A stretch of 64,000 nucleotides of DNA. Source: UBA8919 sp041658185 (lineage in GTDB: Bacteria; Elusimicrobiota; UBA8919). Below the pieces are notes generated by a model. That model was not told where the DNA came from. It saw nothing but the letters and a program-made list of their open reading frames with translations, and ran no database searches. Where the stretch lies: positions 1 through 64,000 of the forward strand of contig JBBAAR010000009.1 of NCBI GenBank assembly GCA_041658185.1, given 5' to 3'. The stretch's first letter is position 1. Each line of letters begins with the position of its first letter. Below, one piece after another: positions 8,018 through 15,711 of the stretch. Both the position numbers and the translations under genes were made by a program.

Positions 8018-8798
8018 AATTCTGCTGAATGTAATTGATATTCTGCTTTTATCCTATATTTTTTACCGTTTAATAGTTCTTATTAAGGGAACCCGTGCCG
8101 TTCAGGTGCTTCTGGGAATTGTTGTTTTGGGACTTGTAACGGCGGTGTCAATTTATCTTAAACTTGAAACTACGTCCTGGTTACTTAAAAATTTCTGGTC
8201 GGCAGGACTTGTTATTTTAGTGGTCGTATTTCAGCCGGATATCCGTTCGGCTCTTGCACAATTAGGCAGCGGAGAACTAACCCATTTGTTTATGAAAGAA
8301 GAAATTGTCGCTATAAAAGAAATCGTTTCTGCCGTGAAAGAATCTTCGCATAAAAAAATCGGAATGCTTATTGTTATTGAACAGCAAACAGGCCTTAAAG
8401 ATATTATTGAAAAAGGGATAAAAATCAACGCAGATATATCGCACGAACTTTTAATTTCAATTTTTAATCCCCGGACGCCTCTTCACGACGGTGCGATTAT
8501 AATATCGGGTTCAAAAATTGTTGCTGCTGCCTGCGTTCTTCCTTCAACTGAAAATCCGGCAATATCAAAATTTCTCGGGATGCGTCACCGTGCGGCAATC
8601 GGCATAACTGAGGTTTCAGATGCCTTTGTAATTATTGTTTCCGAAGAGACCGGAAGCATTTCAATCTCTCATAACGGTAAACTTGAAAAAGACATTGAGA
8701 TAAATAATCTTGAAAAGATTTTGTTTAATATATGGAACAAACAGGAAAAACATTTTTTTAAGAGGAGAACAAACGACAGTGAAAATCGACTGGCTTAA
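8007..8798 (+). CDS. cdaA: Diadenylate cyclase (CdaA type)
   Basis: Makes cyclic di-AMP from two ATP at the membrane. Three N-terminal membrane helices (about residues 5-75) are followed by a DAC domain with the two diagnostic motifs: DGA at about 161-163 (in LHDGAIII) and RHR at about 193-195 (in RHRAAIG). ATG 8007 is preferred over an upstream TTG at 7992. In Firmicutes and many others the order is cdaA-cdaR-glmM. Here glmM follows, but only a micro-ORF remains where cdaR should be. The 263-residue length is typical. Confidence 0.94.
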   Translation: MLTEILLNVIDILLLSYIFYRLIVLIKGTRAVQVLLGIVVLGLVTAVSIYLKLETTSWLLKNFWSAGLVILVVVFQPDIRSALAQLGSGELTHLFMKEEIVAIKEIVSAVKESSHKKIGMLIVIEQQTGLKDIIEKGIKINADISHELLISIFNPRTPLHDGAIIISGSKIVAAACVLPSTENPAISKFLGMRHRAAIGITEVSDAFVIIVSEETGSISISHNGKLEKDIEINNLEKILFNIWNKQEKHFFKRRTNDSENRLA

Positions 8799-8877
8799 AA
8801 AAAACTTAGACATAAAAATTCTCTCAGTTATACTTGCGGTGCTATTGTGGTTTATAAAACAGAAACTCGGTAAGTAA
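8779..8877 (+). CDS. 32-residue CdaR/YbbR-like membrane anchor micro-ORF
   Basis: A GTG-started reading frame begins inside the cdaA end and stops 1 nt before glmM. It has a good SD (aggag, spacing about 10). The peptide reads VKIDWLKKN-LDIKILSVILAVLLWF-IKQKLGK. This matches the conserved N-terminal start of YbbR/CdaR proteins (a W-L-x-K-N, L-K-I-L-S, A-x-L-L-W-F pattern, then the extracytoplasmic repeats). All YbbR repeats are missing. It sits exactly in the cdaR slot between cdaA and glmM. It could be a decayed gene, a functional micro-anchor for CdaA, or a remnant kept for translational coupling. Confidence 0.6.
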   Translation: MKIDWLKKNLDIKILSVILAVLLWFIKQKLGK

Positions 8878-8878
8878 A

Positions 8879-10210
8879 ATGAAAAAACTTTTCGGTACCG
8901 ACGGTATCAGGGGCATTGCAGGTAAGTACCCTCTTGAACCGGATTTCATAAAAAAATTAGGTTATGCCGCCGCCGTAATAACTAACAATTCCTCAAAAAA
9001 AGAATTTATTTTAGGGTGTGATACCCGCGAGTCCGCCTCGTGGATTTCAAAAGCATTAAGCGACGGTATAACGGCTGCGGGTGTTGATGTTTTTGATTGC
9101 GGGGTTATTCCTACTCCTGCTGTTGCTTACATTACTTCAATTAGAGGTTCATCAGCCGGATGCGTTATTTCAGCGTCCCATAATTCAGCAGAGTTTAACG
9201 GTGTAAAATTTTTTTCAAATGAAGGAATTAAAATAGCCGACGCAAAAGAGATAGAAATTGAGAAGTTTGTTTTAACCGAATCTGTTAAGAAAGACAATCA
9301 AAAGATTGGAAATTATAAGTTTTCCGATAATTATGCGGATGAGATATACACGAAATTTTTATATTCCACACTTGATAAAGATTTTGATTTAAGCGGATTA
9401 AAAATTGTTCTTGACTGTGCCAATGGTGCAAACTATAAAATTGCGCCGGAGGTTTTTTCTCATCTTAAAGCGGAAACAATAATACTATCCGTTTCACCCG
9501 ACGGTAAAAATATAAATAAAAATTGCGGCTCATTACATCTTAAAAATTTACAAAATGCCGTTGTTGAAAATAATGCCGATTTCGGGATTGCCTTTGACGG
9601 CGACGGCGACAGATGTTTGTTTGTGGACGAAAAAGGTGAAAATAGGGACGGTGATTATCTAATTGCGATTGCCGCCGAGTATCTTAATAAAAACGGAGAA
9701 CTTAAAAATAATTCCGTGGTCGCAACAGTAATGGCAAATTTCGGATTCAACATCGCGATGAAACGTAGCGGTATAAAAATGTTAGAGAGTGCCGTCGGTG
9801 ACAAATATGTCCACGATGAAATGATTAAAAACGATATAATTTTGGGCGGCGAGCAGTCGGGACATATAATTTTCAGAAATTTTTTAAATACAGGCGACGG
9901 GCTTTTGACCTCTATTCAAATTTCAGCCATAATAAAAAAAAGTAAAAAATCATTGTCTGAATTGTCAAAAATCATAAAAAAATATCCTCAAATTTTATTA
10001 AATGTAAAAGTTGAAAAAAAGATTCCTATTGCCGAGAATAAAAAACTGTCTGATGTAATAAAATCTGTTGAGAGAAAATTAGACAGTAACGGCAGGGTGC
10101 TTGTGAGATATTCCGGTACGGAACCGCTTTTAAGAATTATGGTTGAAGGTCCTGACGACGAAACGGTGAAAGAATATGCCGGGGAGATTTCATCAGCGGT
10201 AAATTTTTAA
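8879..10210 (+). CDS. glmM: Phosphoglucosamine mutase
   Basis: Interconverts glucosamine-6-P and glucosamine-1-P on the route to UDP-GlcNAc, peptidoglycan and LPS. 443 residues starting KKLFGTDGIRG. The active-site serine is in SASHN (about Ser100), the metal loop is DGDGDR, the sugar-binding loop is GGEQSGH, and the phosphate loop is RYSGTEP. It partners glmS at 11.3 kb; the cdaA-glmM linkage is widely conserved because GlmM binds and restrains CdaA. Confidence 0.96.
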   Translation: MKKLFGTDGIRGIAGKYPLEPDFIKKLGYAAAVITNNSSKKEFILGCDTRESASWISKALSDGITAAGVDVFDCGVIPTPAVAYITSIRGSSAGCVISASHNSAEFNGVKFFSNEGIKIADAKEIEIEKFVLTESVKKDNQKIGNYKFSDNYADEIYTKFLYSTLDKDFDLSGLKIVLDCANGANYKIAPEVFSHLKAETIILSVSPDGKNINKNCGSLHLKNLQNAVVENNADFGIAFDGDGDRCLFVDEKGENRDGDYLIAIAAEYLNKNGELKNNSVVATVMANFGFNIAMKRSGIKMLESAVGDKYVHDEMIKNDIILGGEQSGHIIFRNFLNTGDGLLTSIQISAIIKKSKKSLSELSKIIKKYPQILLNVKVEKKIPIAENKKLSDVIKSVERKLDSNGRVLVRYSGTEPLLRIMVEGPDDETVKEYAGEISSAVNF

Positions 10211-10212
10211 AA

Positions 10213-10935
10213 ATGGTAAAACTTGGCGTTAATATTGACCATATCGCATCAATAAGAAATTTAAGAAAAGGTTTTTTCCCAGATCCGGTTTGTGCGGCGA
10301 AAATTTCCGAAGATGCCGGAGCCGATGGAATTACCGTGCATCTTCGCGAGGACAGAAGACATATAAATGATAGTGATGTAGAAAATCTTAAAAGGATTAT
10401 AAAAACAAAACTGAACCTTGAAATGTCCATATCTGCCGACATAGTTGCTTTTGCAAAAAAAATAGTTCCCGACTATGTCTGCCTTGTCCCGGAAAAAAGG
10501 CAGGAGTTAACTACCGAGGGCGGGCTTGACATCGTATCAAATAGAAAAAAAATTGAAAAGGTTGTCAGCGTTCTTAAAGATAAAAAAATAACGGTAAGCA
10601 TTTTTATTGACCCCGATTTTAAACAGATAAAATCGGCGAAAAAAATAGGTGCGGATTTTGTTGAACTTCACACCGGAAATTATGCCGATGCTAAAAATAA
10701 GATTGGAAGATTAAAAGAACTTGTAAAAATTCAAAATTCAGCCGACTTGGTTCTGAAACTCGGGTTAGGGCTTAATGCAGGTCACGGACTGGATTATGAA
10801 AATGTTCAGAGTATTGCTGAAATTAGAGGGATGAATGAACTCAATATCGGGTATTCAATAATCTGCCGTGCCGTTTTTGTCGGGCTTTTTCAGGCGGTAA
10901 AAGAGATGAAAGAAATAATCAAATCGGCAGAATAA
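10213..10935 (+). CDS. pdxJ: Pyridoxine 5'-phosphate synthase
   Basis: Last step of DXP-dependent PLP synthesis, condensing 1-deoxy-xylulose-5-P with 3-amino-2-oxopropyl phosphate. 240 residues with the family start KLGVNIDHIASIRNLR. Further motifs are DAGADGITVHLREDRRHI, a VCLVPEKRQELTTEGGLD loop, and ELNIGYSIICRAVFVGL at the end. It follows glmM after 2 nt. The short FADPDFKQ-like region (IDPDFKQIKSAKKIGAD) is normal. Confidence 0.95.
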   Translation: MVKLGVNIDHIASIRNLRKGFFPDPVCAAKISEDAGADGITVHLREDRRHINDSDVENLKRIIKTKLNLEMSISADIVAFAKKIVPDYVCLVPEKRQELTTEGGLDIVSNRKKIEKVVSVLKDKKITVSIFIDPDFKQIKSAKKIGADFVELHTGNYADAKNKIGRLKELVKIQNSADLVLKLGLGLNAGHGLDYENVQSIAEIRGMNELNIGYSIICRAVFVGLFQAVKEMKEIIKSAE

Positions 10936-10938
10936 AAA

Positions 10939-11244
10939 ATGGGAAAGAAAGCGGTTATAGTTTTGATTGTTGCCGTAGTCGGAATATATTTTGCAACGGA
11001 TTACTTTAAAAAACAAGCACGGCTTTCCGAAAAAGTCACGCAAACTATAAAGACACCGACGGACAGGGCGTCAGAAATCGCCCGCTCGGCAAATTTGAAA
11101 ATTTTAAATGATGCCATACGAAATTATAAATATGAAAAAGGAAAATTCCCGGAAACGCTTGATAAAATGGTATCTTCAGGATATATTGACAGAATTCCGG
11201 AAGGTAAATGGGAGTATGATATATTAACAGGAGAGGTGAGATAG
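10939..11244 (+). CDS. Small membrane-anchored GspG-like protein
   Basis: 101 residues: an N-terminal membrane helix (about residues 4-20), a polar linker, then a C-terminal segment KILNDAIRNYKYEKGKFPETLDKMVSSGYIDRIP in which helix, KGxFPxxLxxL and YxxxIP features resemble the C-terminal half of type II secretion major pseudopilins. There is no prepilin peptidase motif at the N-terminus, so it is not itself a processed pseudopilin. It probably belongs to the pdxJ transcript (3-nt spacing). Function unknown. Confidence 0.6.
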   Translation: MGKKAVIVLIVAVVGIYFATDYFKKQARLSEKVTQTIKTPTDRASEIARSANLKILNDAIRNYKYEKGKFPETLDKMVSSGYIDRIPEGKWEYDILTGEVR

Positions 11245-11248
11245 CGAG

Positions 11249-11325
11249 GCAGAGAATTAGTTTATACGACAGAGAATTAGATATTGCTTGACTAATTCTC
11301 TAATTCACTAATCTCTGGTGTTACT
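11249..11325 (+). repeat. Hairpin leader module upstream of glmS (copy 1)
   Basis: Two cagagaattag units 20 nt apart (11250-11260, 11270-11280) face the complementary actaattctct at 11291-11301 and further taattc/ctctg units. Together they form a strong stem-loop spanning most of the gap. The tail ctctggtgtta sits just before the glmS ATG at 11326, and no SD is visible. Homologous copies occur before rpsR (30622-30731) and dnaB (32338-32391). Confidence 0.7.
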
Positions 11326-13164
11326 ATGTGCGGAATTGTAGGCTATATCGGAAATAAAACGGCGGCAGATGTTATATTAAACGGACTTAAGCGGCTTGAA
11401 TACCGCGGATATGATTCATCAGGTATCGCAACTATTGAAAACAAAAGTATAAAAATTTCCCGCGCCGTCGGAAAAATTAAAAATCTTGATGTAATAATTC
11501 AAAATGACGCCCAGCGAAAATTTTCGGGAAGGGTGGGGGTGGGGCATATCAGATGGGCTACGCACGGCAAACCCTCCGAGGAAAATGCGCATCCGCATAC
11601 CGACTGCTCTGGAAAAATCGTCATTGTCCATAACGGAATCATTGAGAATTACAGGCAGTTGAAAAAGGAACTAATATCTTCAGGTCATAAATTTCGCTCG
11701 GAAACTGACACGGAGGTTATTGTCCATCTTATAGAAAAGCATTACAGCGGCGATATTTTGTCGGCGGTGAAAACCGCAGTGAAACATCTCAAAGGTGCAT
11801 ATGCCCTCGGTGTGATTTCACAGGATAATCCGGATGTTTTGATAGGTGTCCGTTATGATGCCCCGCTGGTAGTTGGATTAGGCGAAAACGAATTTTTTAT
11901 CGCATCCGATATCCCGGCGCTTCTTTCGTACACAAAAAAATTTATTTATCTTTCCGACGGCGACATCGTGGAACTAAAAAAAGATTCCTGTAAAATTTTT
12001 GACAAATCTGATAACATCACCGAGAGAAAAATCAACACTATTGAGTGGGATTCTCTTATGGCGGAAAAATCCGGCTATAAACATTTTATGCTGAAAGAAA
12101 TAATGGAGCAGCCGCAGACAATTGAGGATACTTTCCGCGGTCGCCTCGCCGTTGAAGATATAAGCGAATTTTTCGGCGAGATAAATATAAATCCGCAAAT
12201 AATACGGGATATAAATAAAATTTCAATTGTTGCCTGCGGAACATCATATCACGCCGGTTTAATCGGAAAATTTCTGTTTGAATCGCTTTCCGGAATTCCT
12301 ACCGAGACGGACATCGGTTCGGAGTTCAGGTACCGCGATTTGATTATTGACGACAAAACGCTGATAATTGCGATAAGCCAGTCGGGTGAAACAGCCGATA
12401 CAATCGCTCCGTTGAGAGAAGCAAAAAAGCATGGTGCGAAAACACTATCAATATGCAATGTGATGGGTTCAACTATTACCCGCGAATCGCCCAGCACTTT
12501 CTATACAAGATGCGGTCCGGAAATAGGGGTCGCTTCCACAAAAGCATTTACCGGGCAACTTACCGCCCTGCATCTTTTGGCGCTTTATTTCGGAATCGTA
12601 AGAGGAAAAATTACAAAGGATTTGGCATCTAAATTTATTGACTCACTTATACAAATTCCGCATGACATCTCTGAAATTTTAAAAAAAGAAAATGAAATAA
12701 AATCAATCGCAAAAAAGTTTTTCAAAAAATCACATTTTCTATATTTGGGTCGCGGACTGAATTATCCCATTGCGTTGGAAGGTGCGTTGAAACTAAAAGA
12801 AATTTCATATATTCACGCGGAGGGCTATGCGTCCGGCGAAATGAAACACGGACCCATCGCGCTTATAGACGAGAATATGCCTGTTGTATGCATCGCAACG
12901 GCCGGCAGGGTCTACGAAAAAATTCTTTCAAATATAGAGGAAGTAAAAGCCCGCGAGGGAATAGTAATTGCCGTTGCAACGGAAGGCGACGAACTGATAA
13001 AGGCAAAATCGGATTATGTGATATACATTCCTAAAACGGATGAGGCGTTATATCCTTTGTTGAGCATAATTCCGCTTCAACTATTGGCGTATCACATAGG
13101 TGTTTTGCGCGGCTGTGATGTTGACCAGCCGAGAAATCTTGCAAAATCGGTCACTGTGGAATAA
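11326..13164 (+). CDS. glmS: Glutamine-fructose-6-phosphate aminotransferase (isomerizing)
   Basis: Makes glucosamine-6-phosphate from fructose-6-P and glutamine, feeding glmM. 612 residues. Catalytic Cys2 directly follows Met (MCGIVGYIG), the class II glutaminase motifs include HTRWATHG-like GHIRWATHGKPS and the HNGIIENY loop. Two SIS domains follow (ACGTSYHAG and ISQSGETADT; later ALEGALKLKEISYIHAEGYASGEMKHGP), with the C-terminal DQPRNLAKSVTVE. I see no glmS ribozyme upstream; the leader is instead the hairpin repeat module. Confidence 0.97.
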   Translation: MCGIVGYIGNKTAADVILNGLKRLEYRGYDSSGIATIENKSIKISRAVGKIKNLDVIIQNDAQRKFSGRVGVGHIRWATHGKPSEENAHPHTDCSGKIVIVHNGIIENYRQLKKELISSGHKFRSETDTEVIVHLIEKHYSGDILSAVKTAVKHLKGAYALGVISQDNPDVLIGVRYDAPLVVGLGENEFFIASDIPALLSYTKKFIYLSDGDIVELKKDSCKIFDKSDNITERKINTIEWDSLMAEKSGYKHFMLKEIMEQPQTIEDTFRGRLAVEDISEFFGEININPQIIRDINKISIVACGTSYHAGLIGKFLFESLSGIPTETDIGSEFRYRDLIIDDKTLIIAISQSGETADTIAPLREAKKHGAKTLSICNVMGSTITRESPSTFYTRCGPEIGVASTKAFTGQLTALHLLALYFGIVRGKITKDLASKFIDSLIQIPHDISEILKKENEIKSIAKKFFKKSHFLYLGRGLNYPIALEGALKLKEISYIHAEGYASGEMKHGPIALIDENMPVVCIATAGRVYEKILSNIEEVKAREGIVIAVATEGDELIKAKSDYVIYIPKTDEALYPLLSIIPLQLLAYHIGVLRGCDVDQPRNLAKSVTVE

Positions 13165-13236
13165 AGAGTATTATACCCTTTGTTGCCAGCGCGCGCCCGC
13201 TTGAAAATAAAAAAATTCCGCAAATTAAAAAAATAC

Positions 13237-13265
13237 TTGACAAAATGCGGTTTTTTATGTATAAT
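13237..13265 (+). promoter_or_regulatory. Consensus promoter of the pilin array
   Basis: TTGACA (13237-13242), 17-bp spacer, TATAAT (13260-13265), a perfect consensus. The first pilin-like ORF begins 9 nt after the -10 box. The spacer holds TGCGGTTTTTT (13246-13256) that can pair with CCGCA at 13218-13222, so a weak terminator for glmS may overlap the promoter itself. Confidence 0.75.
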
Positions 13266-13274
13266 TATAATGGG

Positions 13275-13445
13275 ATGATAGGGTTGATAAAAAATCTTCT
13301 TAAATCTGAAACTGCTCAAGCGGGCAGTGAAAATTCTCTGCTTATTTTTTTACTTCTTGCTTCAATTTTAGCATTGAGAGTTTTTTCAACCGTGCTGAAT
13401 GCCATTTTGGTTAAAGCCGCCGGAAGGATAACAGGTGCGGTATAA
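13275..13445 (+). CDS. Small single-TM protein, first gene of pilin array
   Basis: 56 residues: a polar N-terminus (IGLIKNLLKSETAQAGSEN), one hydrophobic helix (about 25-44) and a short basic-amphipathic tail. Size and layout resemble Flp pilins, but the canonical Glu5-Tyr6 after the cleavage Gly is absent; there is A-G-S-E-N instead. ATG 13275 is only 9 nt from the -10 box. Its stop overlaps the next ATG by 1 nt (TAATG), so it is coupled to the next pilin gene. Role unknown; a divergent pilin or pilin accessory is likely. Confidence 0.6.
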   Translation: MIGLIKNLLKSETAQAGSENSLLIFLLLASILALRVFSTVLNAILVKAAGRITGAV

Positions 13446-13621
13446 TGAAAATTACAAATTACAAATTGCAAATAACAAATAAAGGCCAGTCAATGACGGA
13501 ATATTTGCTTGTTGTTTTTTTGGTTTCGTTTGCCGTTTTTCAGGCGGTTGATACGTTCGGAAAAGCGATAAATGTCGCATTTTTACAGGCAATAAATAAT
13601 ATTGCTGTCAACATAAAATGA
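13445..13621 (+). CDS. Flp family type IVb pilin (paralogue 1)
   Basis: 58 residues. Contains the Flp prepilin signature G/QSMTEYLLVVFLVSF: cleavage after Gly14, Glu at +5 and Tyr at +6, then the hydrophobic N-terminal helix of the mature pilin. The first 13 residues are encoded by a degenerate period-7 tandem repeat (aaattac units at 13449-13483), so the leader peptide derives from simple-sequence DNA. Too short to be found by common length cut-offs. Mature product would be about 44 residues. Confidence 0.75.
   Translation: MKITNYKLQITNKGQSMTEYLLVVFLVSFAVFQAVDTFGKAINVAFLQAINNIAVNIK
13449..13483 (+). repeat. Period-7 tandem repeat, aaattac units (5 copies)
   Basis: Units aaattac, aaattac, aaattgc, aaataac, aaataaa, each 7 nt, begin 1 nt after the pilin start codon and encode its leader peptide. 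One of several heptamer tracts in the window with unrelated unit sequence. Confidence 0.8.
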
Positions 13622-13631
13622 GGTGAATAAA

Positions 13632-13817
13632 ATGAAAACAATCCGTTTTAAAAAAGGTCAGGGAATGACTGAGTATGTCTTAGTGATTTTTCTTATTGCT
13701 TTTCTCGCCTATATTGCCATTGAAACATTCGGTAAAAAAATAAGATACGGATTTCTTTCCGCCGGGAACAAGGTTTCCGGAATTTGCAATGCCGAATCAC
13801 CGGGGATTTATAAATAA
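13632..13817 (+). CDS. Flp family type IVb pilin (paralogue 2)
   Basis: 61 residues from ATG 13632, chosen because gaggtg lies 5-10 nt upstream; a GTG at 13623 is in frame but overlaps that SD. The signature is KKG/QGMTEYVLVIFLIAFLAY: Gly at -1, Glu5, Tyr6 and a hydrophobic helix. A polar tail with one Cys (GICNAESPGIYK) may be used for a disulfide or surface exposure. The gene lies 10 nt after paralogue 1. Confidence 0.8.
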   Translation: MKTIRFKKGQGMTEYVLVIFLIAFLAYIAIETFGKKIRYGFLSAGNKVSGICNAESPGIYK

Positions 13818-13884
13818 TTTTGAAGAATATATCTAAATCAAAAAGAAGTTCATTTAATTTGTAGGAAAGGGAGGTGAAAAAACG

Positions 13885-14052
13885 ATGTTAAAACGGTTCT
13901 TGAAGGACGAGAGAGCGCAAGGAATGACAGAATATGTTCTGGTAGTATTTCTTATTGCTCTTCTTGCATTTGTTGCAGTACAGTTGTTCGGCGGTAAAGT
14001 GAAAAATGCATTTAATAAAGCCGGAACAAAACTTGACCAGGCAACGAAGTAA
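13885..14052 (+). CDS. Flp family type IVb pilin (paralogue 3, likely major pilin)
   Basis: 55 residues with the core AQGMTEYVLVVFLIALLAFVAV, then FGGKVKNAFNKAG, the typical Flp C-terminal pattern. The residue before the cleavage site would be Ala rather than Gly. It has by far the strongest ribosome binding site in the array (gggaggtg, 7-nt spacing). That suggests it is made in the largest amount and is the structural pilin. It is separated from its neighbours by about 65 nt on each side, leaving room for its own processing or regulation. Confidence 0.82.
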   Translation: MLKRFLKDERAQGMTEYVLVVFLIALLAFVAVQLFGGKVKNAFNKAGTKLDQATK

Positions 14053-14115
14053 TATCTTTAAGTTTTTTTTGGTTCTACTTATCTAAAACAGTATAAGGAT
14101 TTTTTTATTTCTATT

Positions 14116-14283
14116 ATGAAGTATTTCAGTAAGAAAGGTCAGTCAATGACCGAGTATGTATTGGTTCTTATGCTATGCGTCATAACAGCATGGGTGGGAA
14201 CCAGTTTTTTTCAGAGGCGATTGAAAAATGTCTACAGCGGTGCATCTCGTACCCGTGCAGGTGTTCAGGGAATGTTGCCGTAA
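14116..14283 (+). CDS. Flp family type IVb pilin (paralogue 4)
   Basis: 55 residues with KKG/QSMTEYVLVLMLCVITAWVG: Gly at -1, Glu5, Tyr6, then a helix that carries a Cys. The tail is basic (QRRLKNVYSGASRTRAGVQG), unlike the others. There is no obvious SD before ATG 14116. The array therefore holds four canonical Flp paralogues in 840 nt, each with a different C-terminal tail. Confidence 0.78.
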   Translation: MKYFSKKGQSMTEYVLVLMLCVITAWVGTSFFQRRLKNVYSGASRTRAGVQGMLP

Positions 14284-14313
14284 ATGTCGCTCGGAAGATT
14301 GTTTTGCGGAACC

Positions 14314-14335
14314 GCGTCCCGCTTGAGGCGGGCGC
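14314..14335 (+). repeat. GC-rich hairpin in the spacer before the TadE-like gene
   Basis: cccgc-ttgag-gcggg (14318-14332), extended by gcg/cgc with one bulge, within an otherwise AT-rich context. The 135-nt spacer 14284-14418 has conspicuously raised GC and ends in aaaaggtaaa just before ATG 14419. No gene seen in it. Similar short GC hairpins precede other starts in the window. Confidence 0.6.
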
Positions 14336-14418
14336 TCTCACTCGTTTCGCTGAATGCGAATGCGAAACTCCGTGAAGTTCCTTAAAACAACTTCCTCGCT
14401 CCGGAATAAAAAGGTAAA

Positions 14419-14853
14419 ATGAAAAATAAAAAAGGGCAGACGATGATTGAGTTTGTTTTAATCGTAATTATTTCACTTGCACTTATTTTCGGAGTAATGG
14501 ACATTGCACGGCTTTCGTGGACGATGTTTCATCTGCACGGCGCCGCTTTCGCCGCAGCCAGAGCGGTAGTTGTCGGAAAAGACGCCAATATAGCGGCAAA
14601 TTATATAACTATGAGAACACTCGGCGCACCTTGTGCGGTTTCAACAAATCGAACAAGAGTTGATTCACAAAATCCACCGTTAACATTTTTTCCATTGAGT
14701 AGCAGTGATTTGGAAATCCGAGCGGTTAATGCAACGGTAAATTATATTTATAGACCTTTGTTTGCTTACGGCTCATTTAGATTGGGTATTCCGCTGCGGG
14801 TTTCATCCAGAATGTCAACGGAAACTCCAAATCTGATTCCACAATCAAACTAA
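14419..14853 (+). CDS. TadE-like pseudopilin
   Basis: 144 residues beginning with a prepilin-type leader KNKKG/QTMIEFVLIVIISLALIFGVMDIARL: Gly at -1, Glu5, Phe6, the TadE motif, followed by an extracytoplasmic domain. TadE proteins are minor pseudopilins of the tight-adherence (Flp) system. One Cys is present at about residue 73. It lies between the pilin paralogues and the TadG-like gene, and 5 nt separate it from the latter. Confidence 0.8.
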   Translation: MKNKKGQTMIEFVLIVIISLALIFGVMDIARLSWTMFHLHGAAFAAARAVVVGKDANIAANYITMRTLGAPCAVSTNRTRVDSQNPPLTFFPLSSSDLEIRAVNATVNYIYRPLFAYGSFRLGIPLRVSSRMSTETPNLIPQSN

Positions 14854-14858
14854 ATAAA

Positions 14859-15707
14859 ATGAAAAAAATAAAAATTTGCTATTCACACTCTAAGGGTCAA
14901 ATTCTTCCGCTTGTTGCACTGACGGTGCTTGTGCTTTCTATGTTTTCATTTCTTGTGTGGAATCTCGGAATGCTTGAGTTCAACCGTCAGAAAATGCAAA
15001 CCGCCGCCGATGCCGCCGCAATATCCGCCTTAAGATGCCGCGCCGCTTTTTACAATGCGATGGGAATTTTACATGATACATTACACGCCAGTACTATCTG
15101 GATGGGGCACAATATTAAAAAAGGAGCGATGGACACAAGGCAGAGACCCACATATGAGTTCAATCTTGGCTTATTAAAAGGCATGAATAAAGGTGGTGGT
15201 GGTGCACCGTATTTGACGGGTTATCAAGCAGCCCGCTTAAACGGTGCAGAAAGAAGCGTCGGAACATTTATTAAAGGTGGTCGCGGGACAGGATTGAAGG
15301 GTAGAAAAATGACCTTTTATTCCGGTAAAATTACGATAATTCCTTATCCTCCTTATATTATTCCGCTTCCGCCATATAAAAAAAAGACATATAATCCTGC
15401 TTATTATTGCCGAACCTGGGAAAACGGATACAGAAAAGCACAGCCGAAACAGGAAATGATATGGACAGCATATAAAGCAAATCAAACATTTGCATCATCT
15501 TTGATTGGATTAAGAAGACCTGCAAAAGCACAGGCGATTGCACAGGCGAAAATTTATTTAAATGTGAGGGGAAATGCTATCGGACACAACGGCGGTTTCC
15601 CGAGAAATAAAAAAGAAGGACTATGGGGTTATGGTCCAGAACCATATGCAGGTTATCCGCAATTTGATGCACGGCTGGTTCCCGCTCGCGGAATGATTGC
15701 TCACTAA
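14859..15707 (+). CDS. TadG-like membrane-anchored protein
   Basis: 282 residues. The N-terminus SKGQILPLVALTVLVLSMFSFLVWNLGMLEFNRQKMQTAADAAA matches the TadG/Flp-associated pattern: a membrane helix followed by R-x-x-x-Q-x-A-A-D-A-A-A. The remainder is a Gly-, Tyr- and Pro-rich extracytoplasmic region with a run of Gly (about 110-114) and YPPYIIPLPPYKKK. It lacks the von Willebrand domain of classical TadG. Translation is probably coupled to the flanking TadE-like genes. Confidence 0.7.
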   Translation: MKKIKICYSHSKGQILPLVALTVLVLSMFSFLVWNLGMLEFNRQKMQTAADAAAISALRCRAAFYNAMGILHDTLHASTIWMGHNIKKGAMDTRQRPTYEFNLGLLKGMNKGGGGAPYLTGYQAARLNGAERSVGTFIKGGRGTGLKGRKMTFYSGKITIIPYPPYIIPLPPYKKKTYNPAYYCRTWENGYRKAQPKQEMIWTAYKANQTFASSLIGLRRPAKAQAIAQAKIYLNVRGNAIGHNGGFPRNKKEGLWGYGPEPYAGYPQFDARLVPARGMIAH

Positions 15708-15711
15708 AAAA

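Noticed and set aside
11245..11325. glmS ribozyme upstream of glmS
   Set aside because: The leader is short and consists of the tandem/inverted repeat module; none of the conserved ribozyme core sequence is visible.
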